Shown here: piece after piece, positions 53,212 to 62,315 of the stretch | How positions within the stretch are numbered: the stretch's first letter is position 1 | Layout of the letters: every line of letters begins with the position of its first letter | Source: Ornithinibacter aureus | GTDB lineage: Bacteria > Actinomycetota > Actinomycetes > Actinomycetales > Dermatophilaceae | Length of the DNA stretch: 64,000 nucleotides | Assembly: GCF_009858245.1 (NCBI RefSeq) | Contig: NZ_VMSB01000001.1 | Span: forward strand, 310,001-374,000 | Reading direction: 5' to 3' | The notes under the pieces: model-generated | What the model was told of the DNA's origin: nothing | The model's database searches: none | Seen by the model: only the letters and a program-made list of their open reading frames with translations | Translations under genes and position numbers: made by a program

Positions 53212-53871
53212 GTGCTGATCTCACCGTCGATCCTCTCCGCCGACTTCGCGAACCTCGAGCGCGAGCTGGGGGCGATCGCCACCGCCGACTGGGCGCACGT
53301 CGACGTGATGGACAACCACTTCGTCCCGAACCTCACGCTCGGGCTACCCATCGTCGAGTCGCTGGTGCGGGTGTCGCCCATCCCGATCGACTGCCACCTC
53401 ATGATCGAGGACCCCGACCGCTGGGCACCGGGGTACGCCGAGGCCGGGGCCCGGTCGGTGACCTTCCACATCGAGGCCGTCGCGGATGCCGTGGCGACCG
53501 CCCGCGCCATCCGCGCCGCCGGGGCTCGGGCGGCGTTCGCGGTCAAGCCGGAAACCCCCTTCGCCCCCTACGAGGACCTCCTGCCCGAGGTCGACATGGT
53601 GCTCGTCATGACCGTCGAACCGGGGTTCGGTGGCCAGTCGTTCATGGCCGACCAGATGCCCAAGGTCTCGCAGGTCCGCGACGCCGTGCGCCGCTTCGGC
53701 GGCGAGGTGTGGGTGCAGGTCGACGGCGGGGTGTCCGCCTCGACCATCGAACAGTGTGCGGATGCCGGTGCGGACGTCTTCGTCGCCGGCTCGGCGGTGT
53801 ACGGCGCCGAGTCGGCGTCCGCGGCGATCGAGCAGCTGCGCGCGCTCGCCACCGCGCACACCCACCGGTGA
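53212..53871 (+). CDS. rpe: Ribulose-phosphate 3-epimerase
   Basis: Interconverts ribulose and xylulose 5-phosphates in the pentose phosphate pathway; 219 residues. TIM-barrel motifs: [17 protein letters not shown], the metal site [38 protein letters not shown] and VDGGVS. An in-frame GTG at 53203 would add three residues, but the TAGGGT box overlaps it, so I take 53212. No operon partner downstream; about 200 bases follow before the next gene. Confidence 0.94.
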   Translation: MLISPSILSADFANLERELGAIATADWAHVDVMDNHFVPNLTLGLPIVESLVRVSPIPIDCHLMIEDPDRWAPGYAEAGARSVTFHIEAVADAVATARAIRAAGARAAFAVKPETPFAPYEDLLPEVDMVLVMTVEPGFGGQSFMADQMPKVSQVRDAVRRFGGEVWVQVDGGVSASTIEQCADAGADVFVAGSAVYGAESASAAIEQLRALATAHTHR

Positions 53872-53946
53872 GCCACCCGGCATCCCTGCTCGACGAGGTC
53901 GCCGCCGACCGGGGCTACGTCGTGGGCCGGACTGCCGGTTCGTCGA

Positions 53947-54060
53947 CTGCACGGCGCTGATCTGCGCGGCGCGAGCCTGGTGGGCGCCTACGGATACACC
54001 GAGGCGAAGGCTCGGAAGATCTGTGCAACATTGGACAAAGATTCAACATGGTTCGCCTAG
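53947..54060 (+). pseudogene. Remnant of a pentapeptide-repeat protein
   Basis: This frame reads LHGADLRGASLVGAYGYT, two to three pentapeptide-repeat units of the A(D/N)LxG type, then EAKARKICATLDKDSTWFA and a TAG stop. The C-terminal shape is normal for such proteins, but no start codon or further repeats precede it: upstream the frame falls into non-repetitive sequence after rpe. It looks like the 3' end of a deleted gene. Its last bases overlap the -10 box of the next gene. The stretch is more AT-rich than its surroundings. Confidence 0.5.
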
Positions 54061-54063
54061 AGT
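54058..54063 (+). promoter_or_regulatory. -10 box of the glycosyltransferase pair, probably leaderless
   Basis: TAGAGT ends seven bases before ATG 54071. An upstream TTGGAC (54031) is spaced 21 bases away, longer than usual. Confidence 0.5.
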
Positions 54064-54070
54064 CGTGTGC

Positions 54071-56074
54071 ATGGATGTCCGTGCCGCCCTGACCGACGTT
54101 CGCTCCTCAGCCACCATCCTCGACGGGATGCGCGCTGGCGAACGGCTCGAGGACGTCGCCCGTTCGGCCGGTCCTGAGGTGGTCGACCACCTCGTCGTCG
54201 CCACCACGGACCCCGATCCGATCACCGCGATCGCAGCGGTGCACGCCCTCGGCGCCCACGGCAGCGCAACGGCCGGGGCGCACCTGGTCAGCCTCCTGGG
54301 CGACGAGCGAGCCCACGTGGCGGAGCACGCCATCGACGCCCTGTCCGGGGTGGTTGCGCAGGCCGCGGCCCTCGAGCGGCTCGTCCGGCACTGCGCCGAG
54401 GGCGGCTTTCCGGGGATGCTGGCGGCGCGCACCCTGGAGCGGTGGGCCGCGGCGTCTCCGGATGCCGTCGAGCACGCCGTGACGGTCGGCCTGGCATCGC
54501 AGGGCGACCCGGCTGCCCGGGCGCGCCTGGTGGAGGTTGCCGACGACCTGCGCGGCGGTGTCGGCGAGGCCACGCCGCCGCCGACTCGCGGGGGGCCGGG
54601 GCTCACGGTGGCCCAGCTCTACCTGCACGGTGACCTCGACGGCAGCCTGCGCCACTCCGGCCAGGGTGAGACCGGCGGTGTGGCAACCCTCCTGGTCCAC
54701 CTCGGGGACGCCCTGCTGCACCACGGCGCGCGCGTGGACCGGGTGATCACCATCTCGGGCAGCAGGGACGCCGCGGTCGCCGACGCCTGGGGGGCTGGCG
54801 CGACGACGGGCCGCGCCCTCTCCCAGTCCCTCGCGGGGAGCGGCCACCACTACGCGCGCATCCCGTTGACCGGGCCCGCGGCCAGCGTGTCGACGGCATG
54901 GCCGCTGCGCATCCAGGCACGCCGCGGCATCCGAGCGGTGCTGCGTGCGGCTGGTCGCGTCGACGTCATCCACCTGCGGATGGCTGACGTCGGGTCGCTG
55001 GTCGCCGCCGAGGTGGCCGCCGATATGGGGATCCCCGTCGTGCTGACCCTGGCCCCGGACCCCCAGGCTCTCCTCGCCGCGCGAGAGGCCGACGGGAGCC
55101 TGATCCGTGGAGACTTCGGCGACGCGGACCGGGTGGAGCACCTGTGGTTCCGCGATCGGTTGCTGCGTGCTCTCGCGGATCAGGCCGAGCACCTCGTGCT
55201 GTTCCCGCGCCCGGACGTCGAGCGCAGCATCGAGCGGCTGGTCGGCATCGACGTCGCGGCACAGCGTCAGCGGGTGTCCGTGGTCGGCGAGGGGATCGAC
55301 CTGGCGGCCCTCGAACGCGTCGCCAGGGAGGTCTCCGGCGACGCCCCGCGGAGCCCGGACACGGCATCGGCGCTCGAGGAACTGACCGCCGTGCTCGACC
55401 AGCTTCCCCCGCACCGGCGCGGGCTGCCCCTCGCCGTGTCGGTCGGTCGGCTGTCGCCGGTCAAGGGCATGGCGACGCTGGCTTCTGCCTGGCTCACCGA
55501 GCCCTCCCTGCGCGAACGGTGCAACCTCGTCATCGTGGGTGGTGACCTGGACGACCCGACACCCGAGGAGGCCGGCGAGATCGCCCGCATCCGTCAGGTC
55601 GTCCCCACCGATGACGCCGCGGGAGAAGGACTGCTCCTCGCCGGTCACCGGCCGAACGCCACCACGACCGCGTGGCTGGCTGCCGCCCACCGGGGTGTTG
55701 CCGGGGTGTGTGCGCCCGACGGGGTCTACGTCTGCGCCAGCCTCAAGGAGGAGTTCGGCATCGCGATCCTCGAGGCGATGACGATGGGACTGGTCGTCGT
55801 GGCCCCGAACAGCGGGGGGCCGGCGACCTACATCGAGGACGGCGTCACGGGTGTCCTCACCGACACGACCGACCCACGACGGCTCGCGGACGCGTTCGGC
55901 CGTGCCCTCGAGCTCGCCTCGTCACCGGGTGAGGCGTTGCGAACCCGCAGGTCACGGGCCGTGGTCCGCGAACGGTTCGGCATCGACACGATGGCCTCGT
56001 CCCTGGTCGAGGTGTATGCCGCGGTGGCGGCGCGCCAGGCCGCGACGTCGCTGCCGAGGGCGATCACGTCATGA
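54071..56074 (+). CDS. GT4 glycosyltransferase with N-terminal HEAT-like domain
   Basis: A 667-residue fusion-like protein. Residues about 1-165 are helical repeats of HEAT type (ITAIAAVHALGAHGSATAGA, LLGDERAHVAEHAIDALSG, GFPGMLAARTLERWAA). A linker with TPPPTRGG leads to a GT-B glycosyltransferase: YLHGDLDGS and GQGETGGVATLLVHLGDALL resemble the opening of sucrose-phosphate-synthase-like enzymes, and the donor site has VSVGRLSPVKGMATLASAW, CASLKEEFGIAILEAMTMGL (E-x7-E) and APNSGGPATYIEDG. ATG 54071 follows TAGAGT by seven bases. It overlaps the next glycosyltransferase (ATGA). Donor, acceptor and the partner bound by the HEAT part are unknown. Confidence 0.82.
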   Translation: MDVRAALTDVRSSATILDGMRAGERLEDVARSAGPEVVDHLVVATTDPDPITAIAAVHALGAHGSATAGAHLVSLLGDERAHVAEHAIDALSGVVAQAAALERLVRHCAEGGFPGMLAARTLERWAAASPDAVEHAVTVGLASQGDPAARARLVEVADDLRGGVGEATPPPTRGGPGLTVAQLYLHGDLDGSLRHSGQGETGGVATLLVHLGDALLHHGARVDRVITISGSRDAAVADAWGAGATTGRALSQSLAGSGHHYARIPLTGPAASVSTAWPLRIQARRGIRAVLRAAGRVDVIHLRMADVGSLVAAEVAADMGIPVVLTLAPDPQALLAAREADGSLIRGDFGDADRVEHLWFRDRLLRALADQAEHLVLFPRPDVERSIERLVGIDVAAQRQRVSVVGEGIDLAALERVAREVSGDAPRSPDTASALEELTAVLDQLPPHRRGLPLAVSVGRLSPVKGMATLASAWLTEPSLRERCNLVIVGGDLDDPTPEEAGEIARIRQVVPTDDAAGEGLLLAGHRPNATTTAWLAAAHRGVAGVCAPDGVYVCASLKEEFGIAILEAMTMGLVVVAPNSGGPATYIEDGVTGVLTDTTDPRRLADAFGRALELASSPGEALRTRRSRAVVRERFGIDTMASSLVEVYAAVAARQAATSLPRAITS

Positions 56075-57378
56075 CCCTGCTCGTCATCAGCCCCGACTAC
56101 GCCTCCCACCTGTACCCGCTCGCAACCCTCGCCACGGCCTGGCAGGCCGAGGGTGAGCGCGTGGTGGTCGCCACCGGCCCGGCCACCGACGCCGTGGTCC
56201 GGGCGTTCGGGTACGACCGCGAGCACCTTCAGCTCGGGCGGGGGTCCAACCCGGGGGTCATCCGGGCCGAGGAGCAGCCGCCGGGGGAGGACGACGCGCT
56301 GCGCGGCTTCTTCGACGCCACTCGCCACGGTCCGGTGGCCGCCCTGGAGTTCCAGGCCCGGGCGCGCGGTGACGACCTGCTGTGGAACGCGGTCGGCGTG
56401 GCGCGCGAGGTCCAGGGCATCGTCGAGCGCGTGCAGCCGGATGCCGTGATCGTCGACCACCTGGCCTTCGGGGCCCGCCTGGGGCTGGTGGGCGCGCAGG
56501 TGCCGCACGCTGACGTGGTGCTCGGCCACCCGAGCGCACTCACCGTCGGCGACGAGGTCTACGGACACCCGCCGACGTGGCCGCGTGCCATGCGCCCCGC
56601 CGACGAGGACCTCGCCGACCTTCGGGTGCTGTGCGAAGGGGTCCGTGACACGTTCACGGCCCAGTGGAACGCCGCGCTCAAGGACCTGCGACCGAGCGCA
56701 CAGCCCAGTCGGGACGCCTTCGCCGAGACGGGCGACCTCCTGTTGCTCAACTACCCGGCCGCGCTCCACGAGCCCGAGCGGACGGCCCTGCTGCCGCCCC
56801 ACACCTTCCTCGGGTCGGCCGTGCGCCGGGAACCGCAGGACGCGCAGGTCGAGGACTGGCTGGCCGCCGACGACGGTGCTGTCGTGTACGTGAGCCTCGG
56901 CAGCTTCCTGTCGGCCCGGTCCGACGTCCTCGCCCTGATCGTCGGCGCCCTTCGAGGGCTCGACGTCCGGGTGGCCCTCGCGACCGGCTCCGCGCCGGTG
57001 GAGGAGCTCGGGCCGCTGCCGCGGGGCTGGCTCGTGCGCGAGTTCCTCCCGCAGGTGCGCCTCCTCGCCGCGTCGAGCGTCGCGGTGACCCACGGCGGGA
57101 ACAACAGCGTCACCGAGGCCCTGACCGCCGGGGTGCCGCTGCTCGTGCTGCCCTTCTCGACCGACCAGTTCGCCGGTGGCGCGGCGATCGAGCGGACCGG
57201 GGTCGGGCTGTGCCTGGACCCCAACGCCACCACCTCGAGCGGCATCGCGGATGCCGTGCGGCACCTTCTGGCCCCGGGCGGCGCCCGCCGTGCCGCGGCG
57301 GCGATCGGCGAGGCACTGCGCGAGGTCCCCGGTCCGCAGCGAGCCCGCGCAGCCGTGCAGGAGGCCCTCAGCGGTTGA
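56071..57378 (+). CDS. MGT/UGT-type GT1 glycosyltransferase
   Basis: A 435-residue GT-B enzyme of the macrolide/UDP-glucosyltransferase type, which glycosylates small lipophilic acceptors. N-terminus LLVISPDYASHLYPLATLAT with an acceptor-side His; the C-terminal UGT signature is well kept: WLVREFLPQVRLLAASSVAVTHGGNNSVTEAL and PLLVLPFSTDQFAGG (about residues 310-370). It overlaps the HEAT-GT4 gene (ATGA), so both probably act on one product. The 3' end overlaps the convergent xdhC gene by 11 bases. No aglycone biosynthesis genes are nearby. Confidence 0.87.
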   Translation: MTLLVISPDYASHLYPLATLATAWQAEGERVVVATGPATDAVVRAFGYDREHLQLGRGSNPGVIRAEEQPPGEDDALRGFFDATRHGPVAALEFQARARGDDLLWNAVGVAREVQGIVERVQPDAVIVDHLAFGARLGLVGAQVPHADVVLGHPSALTVGDEVYGHPPTWPRAMRPADEDLADLRVLCEGVRDTFTAQWNAALKDLRPSAQPSRDAFAETGDLLLLNYPAALHEPERTALLPPHTFLGSAVRREPQDAQVEDWLAADDGAVVYVSLGSFLSARSDVLALIVGALRGLDVRVALATGSAPVEELGPLPRGWLVREFLPQVRLLAASSVAVTHGGNNSVTEALTAGVPLLVLPFSTDQFAGGAAIERTGVGLCLDPNATTSSGIADAVRHLLAPGGARRAAAAIGEALREVPGPQRARAAVQEALSG

Positions 57379-58189
57379 CGTCGGCCTGCCGGTGGCGTCG
57401 GGAGATCACCTGGAGCAGGTCTGCGGCGACGGCCACGGCGATGCTCGCCGGGTCCTTGCCGGTCAGGTCGGGCACGCCGATGGGGGAGTGGATCCGGTTC
57501 ACCACCTGCGCGGGGTGCCCGTCGGCGGCGAGGCGGTGCTGGAACCGGGTCCACTTGGCTGCGGACCCGATGAGTCCCACGGACCCGAGCCCCGTTCGTC
57601 GCAGGGCGGCGTCGCACAGGGCGTAGTCCTCGGCGTGGTCGTGGGTCATCACCACGACGTGCGTGCCTGCGGGCAGGGCGTCGAGCACCATCTCCGGCAG
57701 CGGTGCGTGGTGGCGCTGGACGCGGGCAACGGCCTCGTCGAGCCACGACATCATCGCCGTGTCCAGCTGCTCCTCGCGCGAGTCCACGAGGTGCAGGTCG
57801 AGGTCGTGACGGCTGAGGATGCGCGCGAGCTCGTGCCCGACGTGCCCGACCCCGAAGATGGCCACGCACGGCACGACGTCGAAGGGCTCGAGCAGGACGC
57901 TGACCTCGCCTCCGCAGCACTGGCGGCCGTGCTCGGTGCGGGCTCGGTCGCTGAGGGTGATGTCGAACTGCTCCGGGAGGTCTGCGCCGTCCGCCAGCAT
58001 CCGCCGAGCACGCTCGACGGCGGTGGCCTCGAGGTTGCCGCCACCGATGCTGCCCCAGGTGTCCAGCTCGGAGACGACGAGCTTCGCGCCGGCGTCGCGC
58101 GGCGCGTGTCCGCGAACCCGGGTCAGCGTCACGAGGACCCCGGGCTGGCGGGCGGTGCGCAGGTGGTCCAGTGCTGCGAGCCAGTGCAT
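57368..58189 (-). CDS. xdhC: XdhC-type molybdenum cofactor maturation factor
   Basis: Binds molybdenum cofactor, protects it during sulfuration and delivers it to xanthine dehydrogenase. 273 residues: an N-terminal XdhC/CoxI domain with GSIGGGNLEATAVERAR and the Cys motif RQCCGGEVSVLLEP, and a C-terminal Rossmann domain starting VAIFGVGHVGHELARIL. All expected parts are visible. It starts one base after the xdhB stop, as the last gene of the operon. Confidence 0.93.
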   Translation of the reverse strand: MHWLAALDHLRTARQPGVLVTLTRVRGHAPRDAGAKLVVSELDTWGSIGGGNLEATAVERARRMLADGADLPEQFDITLSDRARTEHGRQCCGGEVSVLLEPFDVVPCVAIFGVGHVGHELARILSRHDLDLHLVDSREEQLDTAMMSWLDEAVARVQRHHAPLPEMVLDALPAGTHVVVMTHDHAEDYALCDAALRRTGLGSVGLIGSAAKWTRFQHRLAADGHPAQVVNRIHSPIGVPDLTGKDPASIAVAVAADLLQVISRRHRQADVNR

Positions 58190-58190
58190 G

Positions 58191-60494
58191 TCAGCCCTCC
58201 ACGACCGGGTGCAGTCCAGGGGGAACGTTCCCGCCGCGAGCGTGCTCGACCGCCCAGAAGACGGCTTCCGGCGTCGCCGGAGCGGCCAGGCCGACCGAGA
58301 CCCCGGGGGGCCCGAACGCTGCTGCCGCTTGACGAAGGGCCTCTCGCACGGAGAACGCGAGCATGAGTGGCGGTTCGCCGACGGCCTTCGACCCGTGGAC
58401 GGCTCCGTCCTCGTGGGCGCGCTCGAGCAGGGTGACGGTGAACTCCTCGGGCATCTCGGAGAAGCTCGGGAGCTTGTACGTGCTGGCCGTGTTCGTCGCC
58501 AGCCGGCCGCGAGAGGGCCCGTGCGACTCGTCCCACCGAAGGTCCTCCAGGGTCAACCAGCCAGCCCCCTGGACGAACGCCCCCTCGACCTGGCCGAGGT
58601 CGATGAGGGGCGACAGCGAGTCGCCGACGTCGTGCACGACATCGACGCGCAGCACCCGGTGGCTGCCGGTGAAGCCGTCGACCTCGACCTCCGCGGCGGC
58701 CACCCCGTAGGAGAAGTACTTGAACGGGGAGCCCTGCATGGCGGCGGAGTCCCAGTGCAGCCCCTCGGTGCGGTAGAAGCCCGCCGCCCACAGCTGGACG
58801 CGCTCGGCGTAGGCCGCGGCCACGAGGTCGGCCCAGGGCAAGGGCGCCTCGTGGGCCGCCTGCACCGCGCGCAGCCGCTCGCGGATCTGGACGCAGGCAT
58901 CGAGCACGGCACCACCGTTGAGGTCCGCCCCGGAGCTCGCGGCGGTCGCCGAGGTGTTCGGCACCTTGTCGGTGCGCGTCGGCGCGAGGCGCACCAGGTC
59001 GAGCGGGACGTCGAGAGCCGTGGCCGCGATCTGGAGCATCTTGGTGTGCAGGCCCTGGCCCATCTCGGTGCCGCCGTGGTTGACGAGCACGGACCCGTCC
59101 TTGTAGACGTGCACGAGAGCCCCGGCCTGGTTGAAGGCGGTGAAGTTGAAGGCGATGCCGAACTTCACCGGCGTCACCGCGATCGCTCGCCGGGAGTGCT
59201 CCTGGGTCGCGTTGTACTGCGCGACGTCCTCGAGGCGCCGGGCCACGTCTGCCGTGGACAGCACGTGCTCCCAGCAGGTGACGATCCGCTCGGCGTGCCG
59301 CACGACCTGGCCGTAGGGCGTGCTCTGGCCCTCGCGGTAGAAGTTGCGCTGGCGCAGCGAGAGCGGGTCGATGCCGAGCAGTGGGGCGCACCGGCCGAGG
59401 ATGTCCTCGATGACGAGCATCCCCTGCGGGCCGCCGAAGCCGCGAAAGGCCGTCTGCGACGTTTTGTTGGTCCTGGCGATCCGACCGTCGACCCGGACGT
59501 TCGGGATCCAGTAGGCGTTGTCGACGTGGCACAGGGCGCGAGCCATGACGGGTTCGGAGAGGTCCAGGCTCCAGCCGCCGTCCGAGGTCAGCGTGGCCTC
59601 GAGTGCGAGGAGGTGCCCCTCGTCGTCGAACGCCACGCGCCACCGGGTGTGGAACCCGTGGCGCTTCCCGGTCATGGTCATGTCCTGGCCGCGGGTCAGC
59701 CGAACGCGCACCGGTCGGCCGGTGAGAACCGCCCCGAGGGCGGCGACGGCCGCGAACCCGTGGGGCTGCATCTCCTTGCCCCCGAAACCGCCTCCCATGC
59801 GCAGGCACTGCACGGTCACGGCGTGGGTGGCCCGGCCGAGCACGTGCGCGACGATGTCCTGGGTCTCGCTGGGGTGCTGGGTGCTGCTCTGGAGGAAGAC
59901 CTGCCCGCTCTCGTCGACGTTGGCGATCGAGCAGTGGGTCTCGAGGTAGAAGTGCTCCTGCCCGGCGCTCGTCGTCACGCCGCTGAACACGTGGGCGGCG
60001 TGCGCGAGGCCGTTCTCGACGTCACCGCGCTCGAGGCGGGGCGCCCCACCCTGGAAGCTCCCGGCCTCGATGGCCTCCTCGAGCGTCACCACGGCCGCTA
60101 GCACCTCGTAGGCCACCTCGACCGCGAGCGCACCGAGGCGGGCGGCCTCCGGGGTCTCGGCGAGCACCCAGCAGACCGACTGACCGTGGAACATCACCTC
60201 GTCGGGGAACAGCGGCTCGTCGCCCTTGGCCCCGGCGTCGTTGGTGCCGGGGACGTCCGCGGCCGTCAGCACCCGCACGACCCCGGGAACCGCCAACGCA
60301 GGGGAGGGGTCCAGCCTCGTCACGACGGCGTGCGCGTGCGGCGCCTGGACCGGGTGGGCGTGCAGCAGCCCCGGCATCCGATACCCGAGGTCCTCGGTGT
60401 ACAGCGCCCGGCCGGTGACGTGCAGGGCCGCCGACTCGTGGGGCAGCGGCTGGCCGACGACCCGGTCGTCACGAGCGGGGAGCGGGGCGCTCAT
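58191..60494 (-). CDS. xdhB: Xanthine dehydrogenase, molybdenum-binding subunit
   Basis: Hydroxylates hypoxanthine and xanthine toward urate. The 767-residue large subunit has the residues that mark true xanthine dehydrogenases: the substrate Arg in TAFRGFGGPQGM, molybdopterin contacts in MGGGFGGKE and GGTEMGQGLHTKM, and the catalytic Glu in KAVGEPPLMLAFS near the C-terminus. The start overlaps the xdhA stop (ATGA). Confidence 0.95.
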   Translation of the reverse strand: MSAPLPARDDRVVGQPLPHESAALHVTGRALYTEDLGYRMPGLLHAHPVQAPHAHAVVTRLDPSPALAVPGVVRVLTAADVPGTNDAGAKGDEPLFPDEVMFHGQSVCWVLAETPEAARLGALAVEVAYEVLAAVVTLEEAIEAGSFQGGAPRLERGDVENGLAHAAHVFSGVTTSAGQEHFYLETHCSIANVDESGQVFLQSSTQHPSETQDIVAHVLGRATHAVTVQCLRMGGGFGGKEMQPHGFAAVAALGAVLTGRPVRVRLTRGQDMTMTGKRHGFHTRWRVAFDDEGHLLALEATLTSDGGWSLDLSEPVMARALCHVDNAYWIPNVRVDGRIARTNKTSQTAFRGFGGPQGMLVIEDILGRCAPLLGIDPLSLRQRNFYREGQSTPYGQVVRHAERIVTCWEHVLSTADVARRLEDVAQYNATQEHSRRAIAVTPVKFGIAFNFTAFNQAGALVHVYKDGSVLVNHGGTEMGQGLHTKMLQIAATALDVPLDLVRLAPTRTDKVPNTSATAASSGADLNGGAVLDACVQIRERLRAVQAAHEAPLPWADLVAAAYAERVQLWAAGFYRTEGLHWDSAAMQGSPFKYFSYGVAAAEVEVDGFTGSHRVLRVDVVHDVGDSLSPLIDLGQVEGAFVQGAGWLTLEDLRWDESHGPSRGRLATNTASTYKLPSFSEMPEEFTVTLLERAHEDGAVHGSKAVGEPPLMLAFSVREALRQAAAAFGPPGVSVGLAAPATPEAVFWAVEHARGGNVPPGLHPVVEG

Positions 60495-61942
60495 CGCGTC
60501 ACCTCGGCCGTGCTCGCGCCCTGCGCGTGCAATCGCACCAGGGCGGTGGCGAGCACCGCCCGGCGGTAGGCGGCACTGGCGCGGTGGTCGTCGATCGGGG
60601 TGCCCACCTCCCGCAGCACCTCACCGGCCGCCGCGGCGGTCGCGCGGGTCCACGACTGCCCCTCGAGAGAGGCCTCCGCGTCGGTCGCCCGCAGCGGGGT
60701 GGCCGCGACACCGCCGACCCCGATCCGAGCGCGCTGCACCGTCCCGTCGACGACGTGCAGCGACACCGCGACGGCGACGCTCGAGATGTCGTCGTGGCGG
60801 CGCTTGGCGATCTTGTGGAAACCCGTGACCTCACCGAGCGGCAGGGGGATGCGAACGGCGCGGATCAGCTCGTCGCGCCCCCGCACGCTGCGCCGGTACC
60901 CGGTGAAGAACGACGCGAGCGGCACCACGCGCTGACCGTCGGCACCGTGGAGCACGACGTCGGCCCCGAGGGCGAGCAGCGCGGGTGCGAGGTCGCCGAT
61001 GGGCGAGCCGGTCGCGAGGTTCCCGCCGATGGTCGCGCTGTTGCGGATGAGCGGGGACGCGAACAGGGGCAGCACCGTCTCGAGCAGGGGGATCTCGCGC
61101 GCGAGGCCCCGCTCGAGCTCGGCCAGGGTGAGCGCAGCCCCGATCTCGAGGTGCTCGGCGTCGCGGGTGACAGCCCGCAGATCCGCCAAGTGGTCGATGC
61201 CGATGACGAGCCCGGCCCGGGCACCCTTCAGGTTGACGTCGACCCCCCAGTCCGTGGACCCTGCCACGACAACGGCATCCGGATGCCGCTGGATCAGGTG
61301 GATCGCCTCGTCGAGGTCGGCGGGGCGCACGTAGGAGCCGGTGGGGCCGTCCACGACCACGGGGGCAGCGGCGGGTCCAGGGCTCCTCAGCCGGCTGGCG
61401 AGCGCGTCGTCGGTCTGCGGCAGACCCAGGGCGTAGGCGGCGTCGCGGATCGGGCGGTAGCCCGTGCACCGGCACAGGTTGCCGGAGATCGCCGAGAGGT
61501 CGAAGCCGTTCGGCCCGACCTCACCCCCGTGGTCCTCGCGGGACGGCGCCCGGTCCGGCCGGTAGAACTCGGCGGCCATCGAGCACACGAAGCCGGGGGT
61601 GCAGTAGCCGCACTGCGACCCGCCGCGCACGGCCATCTCGTGCTGGACGGGGTGCAGCGCCTCGGGGGACCCGAGCCCTTCGGAGGTCACGACCTCCTGA
61701 CCCGCCAGGGCGCTGGCCGGGAGCAGGCAGGAGTTGACCGCGGCCCACCGGGTGCGGTCCTCGCCGTCGCGCCGGGCCAGCATCACCGAGCAGGCACCGC
61801 ACTCACCCTCGGCGCACCCCTCCTTGGCTCCGGTCAGCCCGATCGAGCGCAGCCATTCCAGGGCGGGGGTCCACGGGTCGGTGCCGACGAGGTCGTGGAC
61901 CACGCCGTTGACCGTCACCCGGGGTGTCTGGTCGGTCGCCAT
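60491..61942 (-). CDS. xdhA: Xanthine dehydrogenase, iron-sulfur/FAD subunit
   Basis: Electron-transfer subunit carrying two [2Fe-2S] clusters and FAD; 483 residues. Cluster ligands: Cys43, Cys48, Cys51 and Cys72 (plant-ferredoxin type) and Cys111, Cys114, Cys157 and Cys159 (helical domain). The FAD domain (from about 195) has VVVAGSTDWGVD and LIRNSATIGGNLATGSPIGD. This fused arrangement matches XdhA of Rhodobacter capsulatus. ATG 61942 follows GAGGAGG by eight bases. First gene of the operon, divergent from ribD. Confidence 0.95.
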   Translation of the reverse strand: MATDQTPRVTVNGVVHDLVGTDPWTPALEWLRSIGLTGAKEGCAEGECGACSVMLARRDGEDRTRWAAVNSCLLPASALAGQEVVTSEGLGSPEALHPVQHEMAVRGGSQCGYCTPGFVCSMAAEFYRPDRAPSREDHGGEVGPNGFDLSAISGNLCRCTGYRPIRDAAYALGLPQTDDALASRLRSPGPAAAPVVVDGPTGSYVRPADLDEAIHLIQRHPDAVVVAGSTDWGVDVNLKGARAGLVIGIDHLADLRAVTRDAEHLEIGAALTLAELERGLAREIPLLETVLPLFASPLIRNSATIGGNLATGSPIGDLAPALLALGADVVLHGADGQRVVPLASFFTGYRRSVRGRDELIRAVRIPLPLGEVTGFHKIAKRRHDDISSVAVAVSLHVVDGTVQRARIGVGGVAATPLRATDAEASLEGQSWTRATAAAAGEVLREVGTPIDDHRASAAYRRAVLATALVRLHAQGASTAEVTR

Positions 61943-62050
61943 GCCCTGATCCTCCTCGTCGTCGTGGTCCGCGGGACCCTTCGCGCGCAGCGCCATCCGG
62001 GTGAGAGAGCACACACGGCGACGCCACGGTAACCCCGCGCCGGGGTGCGG

Positions 62051-62056
62051 CATACT
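62051..62056 (+). promoter_or_regulatory. Candidate -10 box of the rib transcript
   Basis: CATACT, nine bases before the riboswitch P1 stem, suitably placed to start transcription just before the aptamer. Confidence 0.35.
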
Positions 62057-62064
62057 GGTTGCGA

Positions 62065-62193
62065 CACGTGCTCCGGGGTCGGTGCAATTCCGAACCGGCG
62101 GTGACAGTCCGCGACCCGACCGCAGCCAGCGGCCGGTTGACCCGGTGAAACTCCGGGACCGACGGTGAAAGTCCGGATGGTAGGCAGCACGTG
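62065..62193 (+). ncRNA. FMN riboswitch (RFN element)
   Basis: The P1 stem is CACGTGCT (62065-62072) with AGCACGTG (62186-62193). Between them are the conserved RFN blocks: GGGGTCGGTGCAATTCCGAA, CCGGCGGTGACAGTCCGCGA, GACCCGGTGAAACTCCGGGA and GACGGTGAAAGTCCGGATGG. It precedes ribD, so FMN represses riboflavin synthesis. A hairpin (62193-62220) overlaps the end of P1 and could be part of the switching platform; no T tract follows, which points to translational rather than transcriptional control. Confidence 0.97.
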
Positions 62194-62220
62194 CCGGCGA
62201 GGCCTACGGGTCTCGTCGGC
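62193..62220 (+). promoter_or_regulatory. Possible riboswitch expression-platform hairpin
   Basis: GCCGGCGAG (62193-62201) pairs with CTCGTCGGC (62212-62220) with one G-T pair. Further on, GTGGTCGG (62228) and CCGACCAC (62282) could pair and bring the region close to the ribD start. The remaining leader to 62315 holds no ORF. Confidence 0.4.
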
Positions 62221-62315
62221 GGTCGTCGTGGTCGGGTGCCCTTGGGTGCCAACCCTCGACAACCATCCTCCCGGAGCCTGACCGACCACCCGGTTTCCAG
62301 GCACGAGGGCAGGAC

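Noticed and set aside
57368-57378. The 11-base overlap of the glycosyltransferase and xdhC ends as a sign of truncation
   Set aside because: Both proteins have complete C-termini for their families; convergent overlaps of this size are normal in compact genomes.
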